This document shows positions 59,601 through 64,000 of a stretch of DNA of 64,000 nt, in pieces. Source of the stretch: Curvibacter sp. (GTDB lineage: Bacteria; Pseudomonadota; Gammaproteobacteria; Burkholderiales; Burkholderiaceae_C); contig REAW01000007.1 in assembly GCA_004293725.1 (NCBI GenBank), positions 34,827 to 98,826 of the forward strand. Direction: 5' to 3'. A program made the position numbers and the translations under genes. The notes under the pieces are model-generated. The model saw only the letters and a list, made by a program, of their open reading frames with translations. It ran no database searches and was not told where the DNA came from. Each line of letters starts with the position of its first letter. Position 1 is the first letter of the stretch.

Positions 59601-59640
59601 GGCTCCGAATATGCGGGTGAAGGTGGAGGGGGCGAAGTGA
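53620..59640 (+). CDS. Bacterial alpha-2-macroglobulin family protein
   Basis: Bacterial alpha-2-macroglobulins are large periplasmic protease traps that covalently hold a protease through a thioester. The 2006-residue protein has a signal peptide (M-K-T-P-K then hydrophobic to A-L-A), several MG domains and the thioester motif C-L-E-Q at 1507-1510. The TED and C-terminal receptor-like domains follow. There is no convincing lipobox. It is longer than the E. coli YfhM type and is not followed by pbpC, the usual partner. The ATG at 53620 has GGAG nearby; the frame upstream is spurious. The 200-base spacer before it shows no gene. Confidence 0.93.
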   Translation: MKTPKILLACGLAASSWAALALQITSLSPQGEIAQVRQVLAKFDESAVNFGDPKAEAPLTLSCSDAQVTKGTGRWVNDRVWAFDFENDLPPGISCTVQAKSGFKSPKGAELTGTTSYKFNSGGPFVQNIRPYSGNRIDEEQFFILSLNGAATLESVQANVWCAVEGLGERVAVRLISGKEREALLEAQGMDIEAKANPLSIVTLACNRTLSSSAKVQIVFGKGVATPARGGAATGVPNSVEKRFNFQVREPFAATFSCERENAQSACLPIRPMTLNFNAPVPVKLLQGIRLKSSKDSFKPALNEEAGDGDDVVNGIAFTAPFAEQTQFTIELPKDFKDASGRRLRNADSFPLKTSTAAMPPLAKFAASPFGIVERFAEPSGVALLPVTLRNVEAALQLKGLNAEQAKPAAPKAPAGKVSSFQPGTDADIIAWWRKLQRYDSYTVSRKQAAVDVQGPLPKIVSDADKYSVQTRMVSLLQGRPHVKTLDLQKPQTNDPRPFEVVGIPLPPGFHVVEIASQKLGNSLLDEGHGAERTMYVRTSALVTNLGVHFKLGRENALAWVTSLDKGAPVAGATVRVSDCRGKELATGVTNAQGVANFEGLSPQPPRCSGEDGYGQAYFVSARATQPAGDGKGTVQDLAFTWSDWNRGIEPWRFNVPTSRDAVPDERAHTIFDRTLLRAGETVSMKHLLRNETSNGFGLPAQQPGTLKITHMGSGQQYEQTVAWRKTATGGLSAESSFSIPPAAKLGVYQVQLSGGTRDQSFYTGQFRVEEFRLPVLEGRITPAEKKALVNVGKLPVDVQINYVSGGGAINLPVRVSALVRTKYPSFTDYNEFNFSAPYGNQQASSGEGEEDANASADSRVIADKLPLTLDKNGAGKLTLEQVPKSRQPQDLLLEATYSDPNGEVQTIRSTQTLWPASVVAGIKTEGWVSSSQKIKFQALALDLSGKPQAGVALEVKATARITTTTRKRMVGGFYTYDNKTSTKEMGSVCSGKSDSRGLLLCETALNEAGEVELVVTAKDASGNSIQAASSVYVTKQGELWFGGENTDRIDLLPEKKSYQPGETAKFQVRMPFRFATALVAVEREGIVQTEVVQLNGQDPTIQVKIQEGWGPNVYVSALVLRGRLREVPWYSFFTWGYKAPREWWTSFWFEGREYVAPTALVDLSKPAFRLGVAEIRVGSRAHELAVSVKADKESYAVRSQAKVTITVKLPNGQPAAGAEVALAAVDQALLELMPNSSWNLLDAMLQRRSWGVETSTAQMEIIGRRHYGRKAVAPGGGGGHSGARELLETLLLWNPSVKLDANGQAVVTVPLNDALTTFKIVAVADAFTGMFGTGSTSIRATQDLQIISGLPPLVREDDQYRAQLTLRNTTKQAMKVLVTPRATLLNLEQQTIDIPAGDAKEVAWNVTAPAQLALTRNEAILWEIEAKDTISGARDALKARQRIIPAVPLTVQQATLVQIDGPLTMDVNAPADALPGRGGLKMALQPKLAEGLPGVRDWFALYPFACLEQKTSKSVGLRDGKMWQSVAAQIPSYLDSDGLAHYFPPRDGEANRGSDTLTAYLLAATHEAASIDPAFALSDEIRAPMERGLIAFVEGRIQREFWSPRKDLDMRKLAAIEALSRYGKAQGRMVNSITIAPNQWPTHAVIDWLNILKRVNDVPERDKRLAEATQILRSRISYQGTKMIFSTEKDDYWWWLMQSGDVNTARLILSVLDDPAWKDDMGRLANGFISRQQNGAWHTTTANLWGGLALEKFSAKFEAVTVVGTTKASMSTGAASVDWSKVERIKTSDTSGAAHQTTFFGAPASPGNLKNNTMFLPWSKTAEKGAVKDTLNVTHQGAGKPWLTLQSVAAVQLKAPFFAGYQIKKTITPVEQANKSLPAGRYTRGDVLRISIEVNASADMTWVAITDPVPGGATILGSGLGRDSEIATQGERKEGYGWVAFEERSFESFRSYYEYLPKGVVKMEYTIRLNNVGEFSLPPSRVEAMYAPEMFGEAPNMRVKVEGAK

Positions 59641-59671
59641 TGGATGGCTGGATCGGTTCAGATATCAACCT

Positions 59672-59697
59672 GCTTCCGCTTAGCAGCGGAAGCGGAC
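59672..59697 (+). repeat. Hairpin with 15-bp direct repeat, left flank of the small island
   Basis: GCTTCCGCT-tagc-AGCGGAAGC is a perfect 9-bp hairpin 32 bases past the A2M stop. It overlaps the 15-mer GCAGCGGAAGCGGAC (59683-59697), which recurs with one change at 61120-61134. Confidence 0.6.
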
Positions 59698-59763
59698 TTT
59701 GCTTCATCGGGTCGATAAGCAGCCATTCGGCCGGAAACGGAACCCGTAATCAAGGAGATAACC

Positions 59764-60438
59764 ATGAAGCTCTTTAAGAAGTTTCATCTAGGCCAGTGGA
59801 ACGTCCACGCGTTCGAAGAGGATGGGTCTCAAGATGCTTTTATCGGTGCCGACATGCTTCCCATCAAGGCAACAGAGGCAGATTTGATTTGTTCTGCTCC
59901 GCCCTCTAAAGAGTATGAAGAGCACATGCGCCTACAGTTGGAAGCTTTGGGACGCATCAAGAGCTGGCCACCGCGTGAATACAAAGAAGCTCTAGGGCAG
60001 ATTTGCGTCAATTCAGCAAGTTTGGAGTCTACGATGCGCACGCTTATCTGGGCAGCAGCGGGTATGGGCTCCGAGACCGGAATGATTTTCACAGGTGGAA
60101 AGAAGTCCACCACTGAACTGGGCGACATGCTCCAACTCGTAGTGAAGCAGCGCGCACCAGATTTAGAGGAAAAACTCAAAACCTTAATGAAGGAGGTTAA
60201 CAAGGCTTTTGAGAATAGGGGTATTTATGTCCACAGTGTATGGACCGTTGGCGATGGGGGCATCCCATTAATCGGGAAGTTCTTTAGCGAGAAGACTTCC
60301 AGAAACGGAAAGCTCGTCAAGCTGGAAGACCTCGAAGGACTAGCCATTGGTTTTGGTGACATTGAAGGACGATTGTCTTCCCTCGTTCTGGAGCGCTTTG
60401 TTCTAGGTATTGCGCCCACAGCTAGCCTCACTCGTTGA
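59764..60438 (+). CDS. HEPN-like hypothetical protein
   Basis: I do not recognise a named family. The 224-residue soluble protein is mostly helical. It contains N-R-G-I-Y-V-H-S-V-W with R152 and H157, the R-x4-H spacing of HEPN ribonuclease-like domains, although the usual Asn after Arg is Gly. HEPN proteins are common as toxins and in defence, but nuclease activity is not shown here. Base composition is lower in GC than the neighbours. A GGAG(A) site precedes the ATG. The stop overlaps the next start (ATGA), so the two are likely translated together. Confidence 0.55.
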   Translation: MKLFKKFHLGQWNVHAFEEDGSQDAFIGADMLPIKATEADLICSAPPSKEYEEHMRLQLEALGRIKSWPPREYKEALGQICVNSASLESTMRTLIWAAAGMGSETGMIFTGGKKSTTELGDMLQLVVKQRAPDLEEKLKTLMKEVNKAFENRGIYVHSVWTVGDGGIPLIGKFFSEKTSRNGKLVKLEDLEGLAIGFGDIEGRLSSLVLERFVLGIAPTASLTR

Positions 60439-60935
60439 TGACCGCTTACAGTCTGTTGACGTCTCAGCTACGCGGCGCATGCTGCCCGCCGCACAACTTT
60501 GGAGTTAGGTCCCTCTTGAAACGTTTATCGATCTCGCTTTTCGGCCTGCCATTGATGGCAATGTTTGCCTTTTCGCTGTTCACGTGTGTTGGTCCTGAAG
60601 GATGTACCACTAGTGAATGGATCGCGGCTAGCATGGTAATCCCCGGCGTTGTAGTTGTTCTCTTCATGCCCGTCGCCCTTCTGCTTGCCATCACCTTGTG
60701 GCTTCTTTTGCGTTTTCGCCTCACCGCAGCGTGGCACTTTTTACTTTCAGGAGCAATCGTAGGCTCAGTCTGTGTATTGCCATTTGTCTGGCGCGCTCTA
60801 GTCGATTCTCGGGTGGGCTGGGATGATCGGCTGGCACAGCTTGCTTGGGCTTCGGGTCCATCCGCTACAACTAGCGCTGCAATGGGGGTAATCTGGCTAG
60901 TTGCAATCTGGCGCAATCAAGATTTTGCAAGGTGA
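60438..60935 (+). CDS. Multi-pass membrane protein paired with the HEPN-like gene
   Basis: The product has three or four membrane helices (about residues 32-52, 68-92, 100-120 and 140-160) and no domain I can name. Two starts are possible. The ATG at 60438 overlaps the HEPN-like stop. A TTG at 60516 lies just after GTTAGGT (60504-60510) and gives a cleaner N-terminus, M-K-R-L-S-I-S-L-F-G. The first 26 residues from 60438 (Cys/Pro-rich) look non-conserved. It is probably co-transcribed with the HEPN-like gene; function is unknown. Confidence 0.5.
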   Translation: MTAYSLLTSQLRGACCPPHNFGVRSLLKRLSISLFGLPLMAMFAFSLFTCVGPEGCTTSEWIAASMVIPGVVVVLFMPVALLLAITLWLLLRFRLTAAWHFLLSGAIVGSVCVLPFVWRALVDSRVGWDDRLAQLAWASGPSATTSAAMGVIWLVAIWRNQDFAR

Positions 60936-60955
60936 GCGGTGGGACCCACAGCATC
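60936..60955 (+). repeat. Island repeat segment, middle copy
   Basis: GCGGTGGGACCCACAGCATC follows the membrane-protein stop at once and matches GCGGTAGCGGACCTACAGCATC at 61123-61144 (13 of 14 over GGACCYACAGCATC). The next 215 bases hold a terminator and otherwise no gene. Confidence 0.45.
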
Positions 60956-61005
60956 AGACGACGGCTTCGCCGCCACGTGTTGTAGCCCCGTCACTCCCAG
61001 TTAAC

Positions 61006-61047
61006 GACTGGTTCGGAGCTCAGCGAAAGTCCGCAACCAGTCTTTTT
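61006..61047 (+). terminator. Intrinsic terminator after the island genes
   Basis: GACTGGTT-CGGA, a 12-base loop, TCCG-c-AACCAGTC followed by TTTTT forms a 12-bp stem with one bulged base. It would end transcripts from the HEPN-like/membrane gene pair. Confidence 0.75.
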
Positions 61048-61119
61048 CAGTAATGCCACTGCGTGTTTGCTTCGAGAAACGGTGAATGTCTCCTAACAGC
61101 CTGCTGGCGCCTCGGCTTC

Positions 61120-61144
61120 GCAGCGGTAGCGGACCTACAGCATC
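61120..61144 (+). repeat. Direct repeat, right flank of the small island
   Basis: GCAGCGGTAGCGGAC (61120-61134) differs by one base from the 15-mer at 59683, and its extension GGACCTACAGCATC matches the copy at 60942. A TCCTAAC motif lies 26 bases upstream. Confidence 0.5.
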
Positions 61145-61172
61145 GCCTTTAATTTTCAATAAGCAGGAAGCT

Positions 61173-61370
61173 TCATTTACGAACGGATCGCACGTACTTT
61201 ATACAGATCCATAACATCAGTGGCACGAAGGCAACCCTCAGCCAGACGTTTAAGAAATCAAAAATTGCTTGATTCACGTAGGGCTGTATCAAGGCCAAGA
61301 CGATGGTGCTGTACACGCCAACCCCAACGATCGTCTGGCCAAGCACGAATACCCAATCACCAAGTTTCAT
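61173..61370 (-). CDS. Small two-helix membrane protein (65 aa)
   Basis: The 65-residue product has two membrane helices (about 8-28 and 38-58) and ends in the basic tail K-Y-V-R-S-V-R-K, giving a plausible inner-membrane hairpin. No family is recognised. The ATG at 61370 has no strong ribosome site. Its orientation is opposite to the island genes and it lies just outside the right-flank repeat. It could be real or a chance open frame, though its membrane character favours a gene. Confidence 0.45.
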   Translation of the reverse strand: MKLGDWVFVLGQTIVGVGVYSTIVLALIQPYVNQAIFDFLNVWLRVAFVPLMLWICIKYVRSVRK

Positions 61371-61408
61371 TTGTTAAAAGTTTGAAATCAAGAATCAATC
61401 ATAAATTG

Positions 61409-61603
61409 CTAGTGCAGCTTAAGATGATTCTGCGTGGAATCGAAATCGAACTTCTGCTTACAGCCTGAAGCAGTAGTTCCCAACATCGTCGATTTCAGCC
61501 ATTCAGCCTGCACCACCACCTCACTAAACCGCAGGTGGTGCAAGCACTCACGCAGGATCACCATCGCCGCATAAAACTCTGGCGCGGCAGATAGAGGCTT
61601 CAA
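61409..61603 (-). pseudogene. Possible short or degraded gene between gspE-like and small membrane genes
   Basis: The minus strand encodes a helical-looking stretch, P-E-F-Y-A-A-M-V-I-L-R-E-C-L-H-H-L-R-F then V-V-V-Q-A-E-W-L-K-S-T-M, down to a stop at 61409. Upstream it has only a TTG (61603) or an internal ATG (61564), with no ribosome site. In another frame M-A-A-K-L-G stops just before it, which could indicate a frameshifted remnant. The rest of the 324-base gap (61371-61694) shows nothing. Confidence 0.25.
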
Positions 61604-61694
61604 CCCAATTTGGCGGCCATGGCAATTCTTGATGATGCGGTTGCCAATGCCTTTGAAGGGTCTGCAAGCTTTGCTGCAGGGCGGCACACCGTTC

Positions 61695-63665
61695 CTAGAG
61701 GTAGGCCACCCTGGCTTGGCGCAGGTCGATGCGGCCACTGACCCACTTTTCCAGTGCGTCATGCCGCAGACTGTGCATGCCGCTGCGAATCGCTTCGTCG
61801 TAAAGCTCTGTCGGCCGTGCGTTGCGCTGAATGAGCAGGCGCAACGCGGGGTTGTTTTCCAAAATCTCGTAAACCCCCATGCGGCCTTTGTAGCCCTTGC
61901 CGCCACATTGGGGACAGCCTTGCGCCGTTTTCACCAACACATCGGCAGGGCTGGTTGCGCCCGCAGCAACCAGCAGGCGATCTGCGCCCTCGGCAAGCGT
62001 CAAAGGAGACCCGCTTACGTACTCGTGCACCAATTCTTCCCACTGCTTGGGGAGCAAATGCTTGCCAGTAGCGCAGTGCGGGCACAGCGCACGCACCAGG
62101 CGCTGCGCCACGATGCCTACCAAAGAGTCCGCAAAATTCATGGCATCCATGCCCATGTCCATCAACCGCACCACACTCTCGCAGGCGCTGTTGGTGTGCA
62201 ACGTGGACAGCACCAAGTGCCCTGTCAGCGAGGCCTCAATGGCAATCTTGGCGGTCTCTTCGTCGCGGATTTCGCCAATCATGATGACGTCCGGGTCAGC
62301 CCGCAGAAAGCCACGCATCGCATGGGCAAAGGTCAGGCCAATTTTGGGGTTGACCTGGACTTGGCGCAAACCAGGATGGGTAATTTCAATCGGGTCTTCA
62401 GCAGTCCAAATCTTCTTCTCGTCTGTGTTGATTTCAGCCAGCATGGAGTGCAGCGTGGTGGTTTTCCCGGAGCCGGTGGGGCCCGCCGCCAGAATCAGAC
62501 CGAACGACCGACTGGACATACGAGCCACCACATCCGTATCCCGTGGCTGCAAGCCCAAACGCTGCAAGGGCATGGGTTTGGAAGAGGCGAGAAGGCGCAA
62601 GACGACGTCCTCCATGCCGTCGTGGGTCGGCATGATGGCCACTCGTAACTCCAAGTTTGCTCCGCCAAAGTCGGCAAAGTTCACTTTCCCGTCTTGAGGA
62701 CGGCGGCGCTCGGCTATGTCCAGCTTTGCCATCACTTTGATCCGCGAAACCAAGGGTGCGCGCAATTGCGGTGGTAGCTTTTGGTACAACTCCAAATCAC
62801 CATCGCGTCGCAGACGAATGCGGGTGAATTCTTCCCCCGGATTGGTCTCAATGTGAATGTCCGATGCATGCATTTCCTGCGCATCCAAAATGAGCCGCTT
62901 CACCATGCGCACCATGCTGGATGCCTCGTTGGCTTCGGTGGTTTCTTCGGGTTCTTGACCGGTCGCAAGCTCGTGCACGGCTGCAGCCATCAGGAATTCC
63001 ATATCCTGCGAGTCGGCCGCGGCCAGGTGGTTTGCAAAATCCAACCCATTCACCCCAGCTACCACCGGGCTAGCACCTCGCACATGAACGTTTGATTCAG
63101 GCGATGCCATGGGGCGGTGCGGGTCCAGGCTGTTGAGCCGGTCGGCAATAGCTTGTCGCTCGGCCCAGACCATCAGCACACTTCGCCCCGTGCAACCCCG
63201 CAAATAGTTGTGCAAGTCTTCATTGGTGGGGCACCAAGACGCAACGAACAACAAGTCGTTGGATGTTCCCAGCACCAGCAGGTCATGGGCTCGCAGCGTA
63301 CGCAGGGGCACCAGGTCAAAAGCGTTGCTTGGAATGTCGAAGTGTGTTGCATCAACTTCTACGATGCCTGCAGTACGCGCCAGCGCATGGTGCAAGTCCT
63401 CCGGGGTCAGCAACAGGCGCTGCACCAGCTCGCTGGATTTGCTGCGTAGCAAGTCGGGGTCCTCCGCCCGCAAATCTTCCAACTGGCGCTTGTCCAACAA
63501 GCCCAATTGTTCCAGCGCCAACCCCAAGGTGACGATGGGAGCGGCCCGCAAGTCATCCAGGCGTTGCAGCATGGCGGCCATCGTTGCAGGCCGCAGCAAA
63601 GTATGGATCAATGGATCAGGAATTGTGGAAGCAAAACAAGTCGCATCTGTCATGTCGGATTTCAT
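61695..63665 (-). CDS. GspE/PilB-type secretion or pilus ATPase
   Basis: The 656-residue protein is an assembly ATPase of the type II secretion/type IV pilus superfamily. It has an N-terminal region (about 30-190) only weakly like the MshEN/T2SSE_N domain. Walker A G-P-T-G-S-G-K-T-T-T is at about 395-404 (K401), with the Asp box, Walker B I-M-I-G-E-I-R-D-E-E-T-A, and a tetracysteine pair C-P-H-C (528-531) and C-P-Q-C (584-587). No other secretion or pilus genes are adjacent, so its machine is unknown. The ATG at 63665 has an AGG eight bases upstream. Confidence 0.9.
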   Translation of the reverse strand: MKSDMTDATCFASTIPDPLIHTLLRPATMAAMLQRLDDLRAAPIVTLGLALEQLGLLDKRQLEDLRAEDPDLLRSKSSELVQRLLLTPEDLHHALARTAGIVEVDATHFDIPSNAFDLVPLRTLRAHDLLVLGTSNDLLFVASWCPTNEDLHNYLRGCTGRSVLMVWAERQAIADRLNSLDPHRPMASPESNVHVRGASPVVAGVNGLDFANHLAAADSQDMEFLMAAAVHELATGQEPEETTEANEASSMVRMVKRLILDAQEMHASDIHIETNPGEEFTRIRLRRDGDLELYQKLPPQLRAPLVSRIKVMAKLDIAERRRPQDGKVNFADFGGANLELRVAIMPTHDGMEDVVLRLLASSKPMPLQRLGLQPRDTDVVARMSSRSFGLILAAGPTGSGKTTTLHSMLAEINTDEKKIWTAEDPIEITHPGLRQVQVNPKIGLTFAHAMRGFLRADPDVIMIGEIRDEETAKIAIEASLTGHLVLSTLHTNSACESVVRLMDMGMDAMNFADSLVGIVAQRLVRALCPHCATGKHLLPKQWEELVHEYVSGSPLTLAEGADRLLVAAGATSPADVLVKTAQGCPQCGGKGYKGRMGVYEILENNPALRLLIQRNARPTELYDEAIRSGMHSLRHDALEKWVSGRIDLRQARVAYL

Positions 63666-63779
63666 GTGTTTAACCTTTTCTCTTTTTATACCCACATGGC
63701 TTCCACATACTGACGCGAATCAAGTTCTTGTTGATCCACACCATTTGGCAACGATCTATGTTTGAGTTGACCAGAGTTT

Positions 63780-64000
63780 CTAGCTACTCAAGCGGTTTTT
63801 GGTCCGCAATCCCTCCAGCATGGCCACCAAGCATTGTCGGGTGTCTGCCAGGGCATCTTGCACGCCCGCTTCATCATCCGGCAGGGAGTCCATGCCGCCA
63901 TAGAGCGCGCCCAACACAATGCGCGCCAGGCGCTCTGCATCGTGCCCCTGAAAAATGCCATGTGCCTGAATGGCGGCAATGCTGCTGCGCATGGCACCCA
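63780..64000 (-). CDS. TetR-family regulator, C-terminal part (truncated by window edge)
   Basis: The frame is open to the window end, so only the C-terminal part is visible. The segment A-R-I-V-L-G-A-L-Y-G-G-M-D-S-L-P followed by a helical tail with V-A-M-L-E-G-L-R resembles the ligand-binding helices of TetR regulators. The DNA-binding domain would lie outside the window, so the family call is tentative. It is followed after 114 bases by the GspE-like gene on the same strand, which it might control. Confidence 0.5.
   Translation of the reverse strand, partial: GAMRSSIAAIQAHGIFQGHDAERLARIVLGALYGGMDSLPDDEAGVQDALADTRQCLVAMLEGLRTKNRLSS

Noticed and set aside
61604..61906. Upper part of a 165-residue minus-strand frame overlapping the GspE-like gene
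   Set aside because: It overlaps the real ATPase C-terminus in another frame with Cys/Arg-rich, non-conserved sequence.

Overview
The window looks like a chromosomal segment of a betaproteobacterium of the order Burkholderiales, most likely family Comamonadaceae (Rhodoferax-like). Three things point there: the gene order (yceD-rpmF-plsX-fabHDG-acpP-fabF-rpoE-rseAB-mucD-lepA-lepB-rnc-era-recO-pdxJ-acpS), the high GC content, and small dispersed intergenic palindromes of the kind I remember from Comamonadaceae genomes. Taxonomy is inferred from content and synteny. No 16S or other rRNA is present, and I recognised no tRNA, CRISPR array, transposase or prophage gene.

Region 1 (1-21700) is almost all minus-strand housekeeping. 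Read along the minus strand it runs from yceD and rpmF, through the phospholipid/fatty-acid genes (plsX, fabH, fabD, fabG, acpP, fabF), into the envelope-stress unit (rpoE sigma factor, RseA anti-sigma, RseB, MucD protease). It continues with lepA, lepB, a DUF4845 protein, rnc, era, recO, pdxJ and acpS. Many junctions are 1-4 bp stop/start overlaps, so translational coupling is likely. Two intrinsic terminators bracket a 335-bp spacer between mucD and lepA, which may hold a small RNA or a leader. Left of this lie nagZ, yciH, a DUF3820 protein, a chalcone-isomerase-like secreted protein and two unrecognised plus-strand proteins.

Region 2 (21690-41330) holds maf, a tetrapyrrole-methylase-type methyltransferase, an S49 signal peptide peptidase, a Rieske protein, a HAD phosphatase, and rluC divergent from rne across a 495-bp structured leader. 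After a strong terminator comes a GGDEF protein with a degenerate active site but an intact I-site. Next are hemCDXY (minus), ppc (plus), an AlgR/AlgZ-type two-component pair (minus) and argH (plus). This resembles the pseudomonad argH-algZ-algR-hemC-hemD order with ppc inserted.

Region 3 (41330-53420) is more accessory. A tannase-like lipoprotein faces a LysR regulator across a 315-bp spacer with a perfect inverted repeat. A threonine aldolase is divergent from an XRE-cupin regulator, with a palindrome between them. A LysR gene is divergent from an operon of a metallo-beta-lactamase-fold protein with a degenerate metal motif, a small helical protein and a DsbA-family protein. Then come tag and a 1233-residue GAF-PAS-GGDEF-EAL protein.

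Region 4 (53420-64000) starts with a 2006-residue alpha-2-macroglobulin with a thioester motif and no pbpC beside it. It is followed by a small island (about 59640-61150) carrying a HEPN-like protein and a membrane protein whose frames overlap, flanked by near-identical 15-bp direct repeats. The window ends with an isolated GspE/PilB-type ATPase and the 3' part of a TetR-type regulator. The island and the mucD-lepA spacer are the least explained parts of the window.
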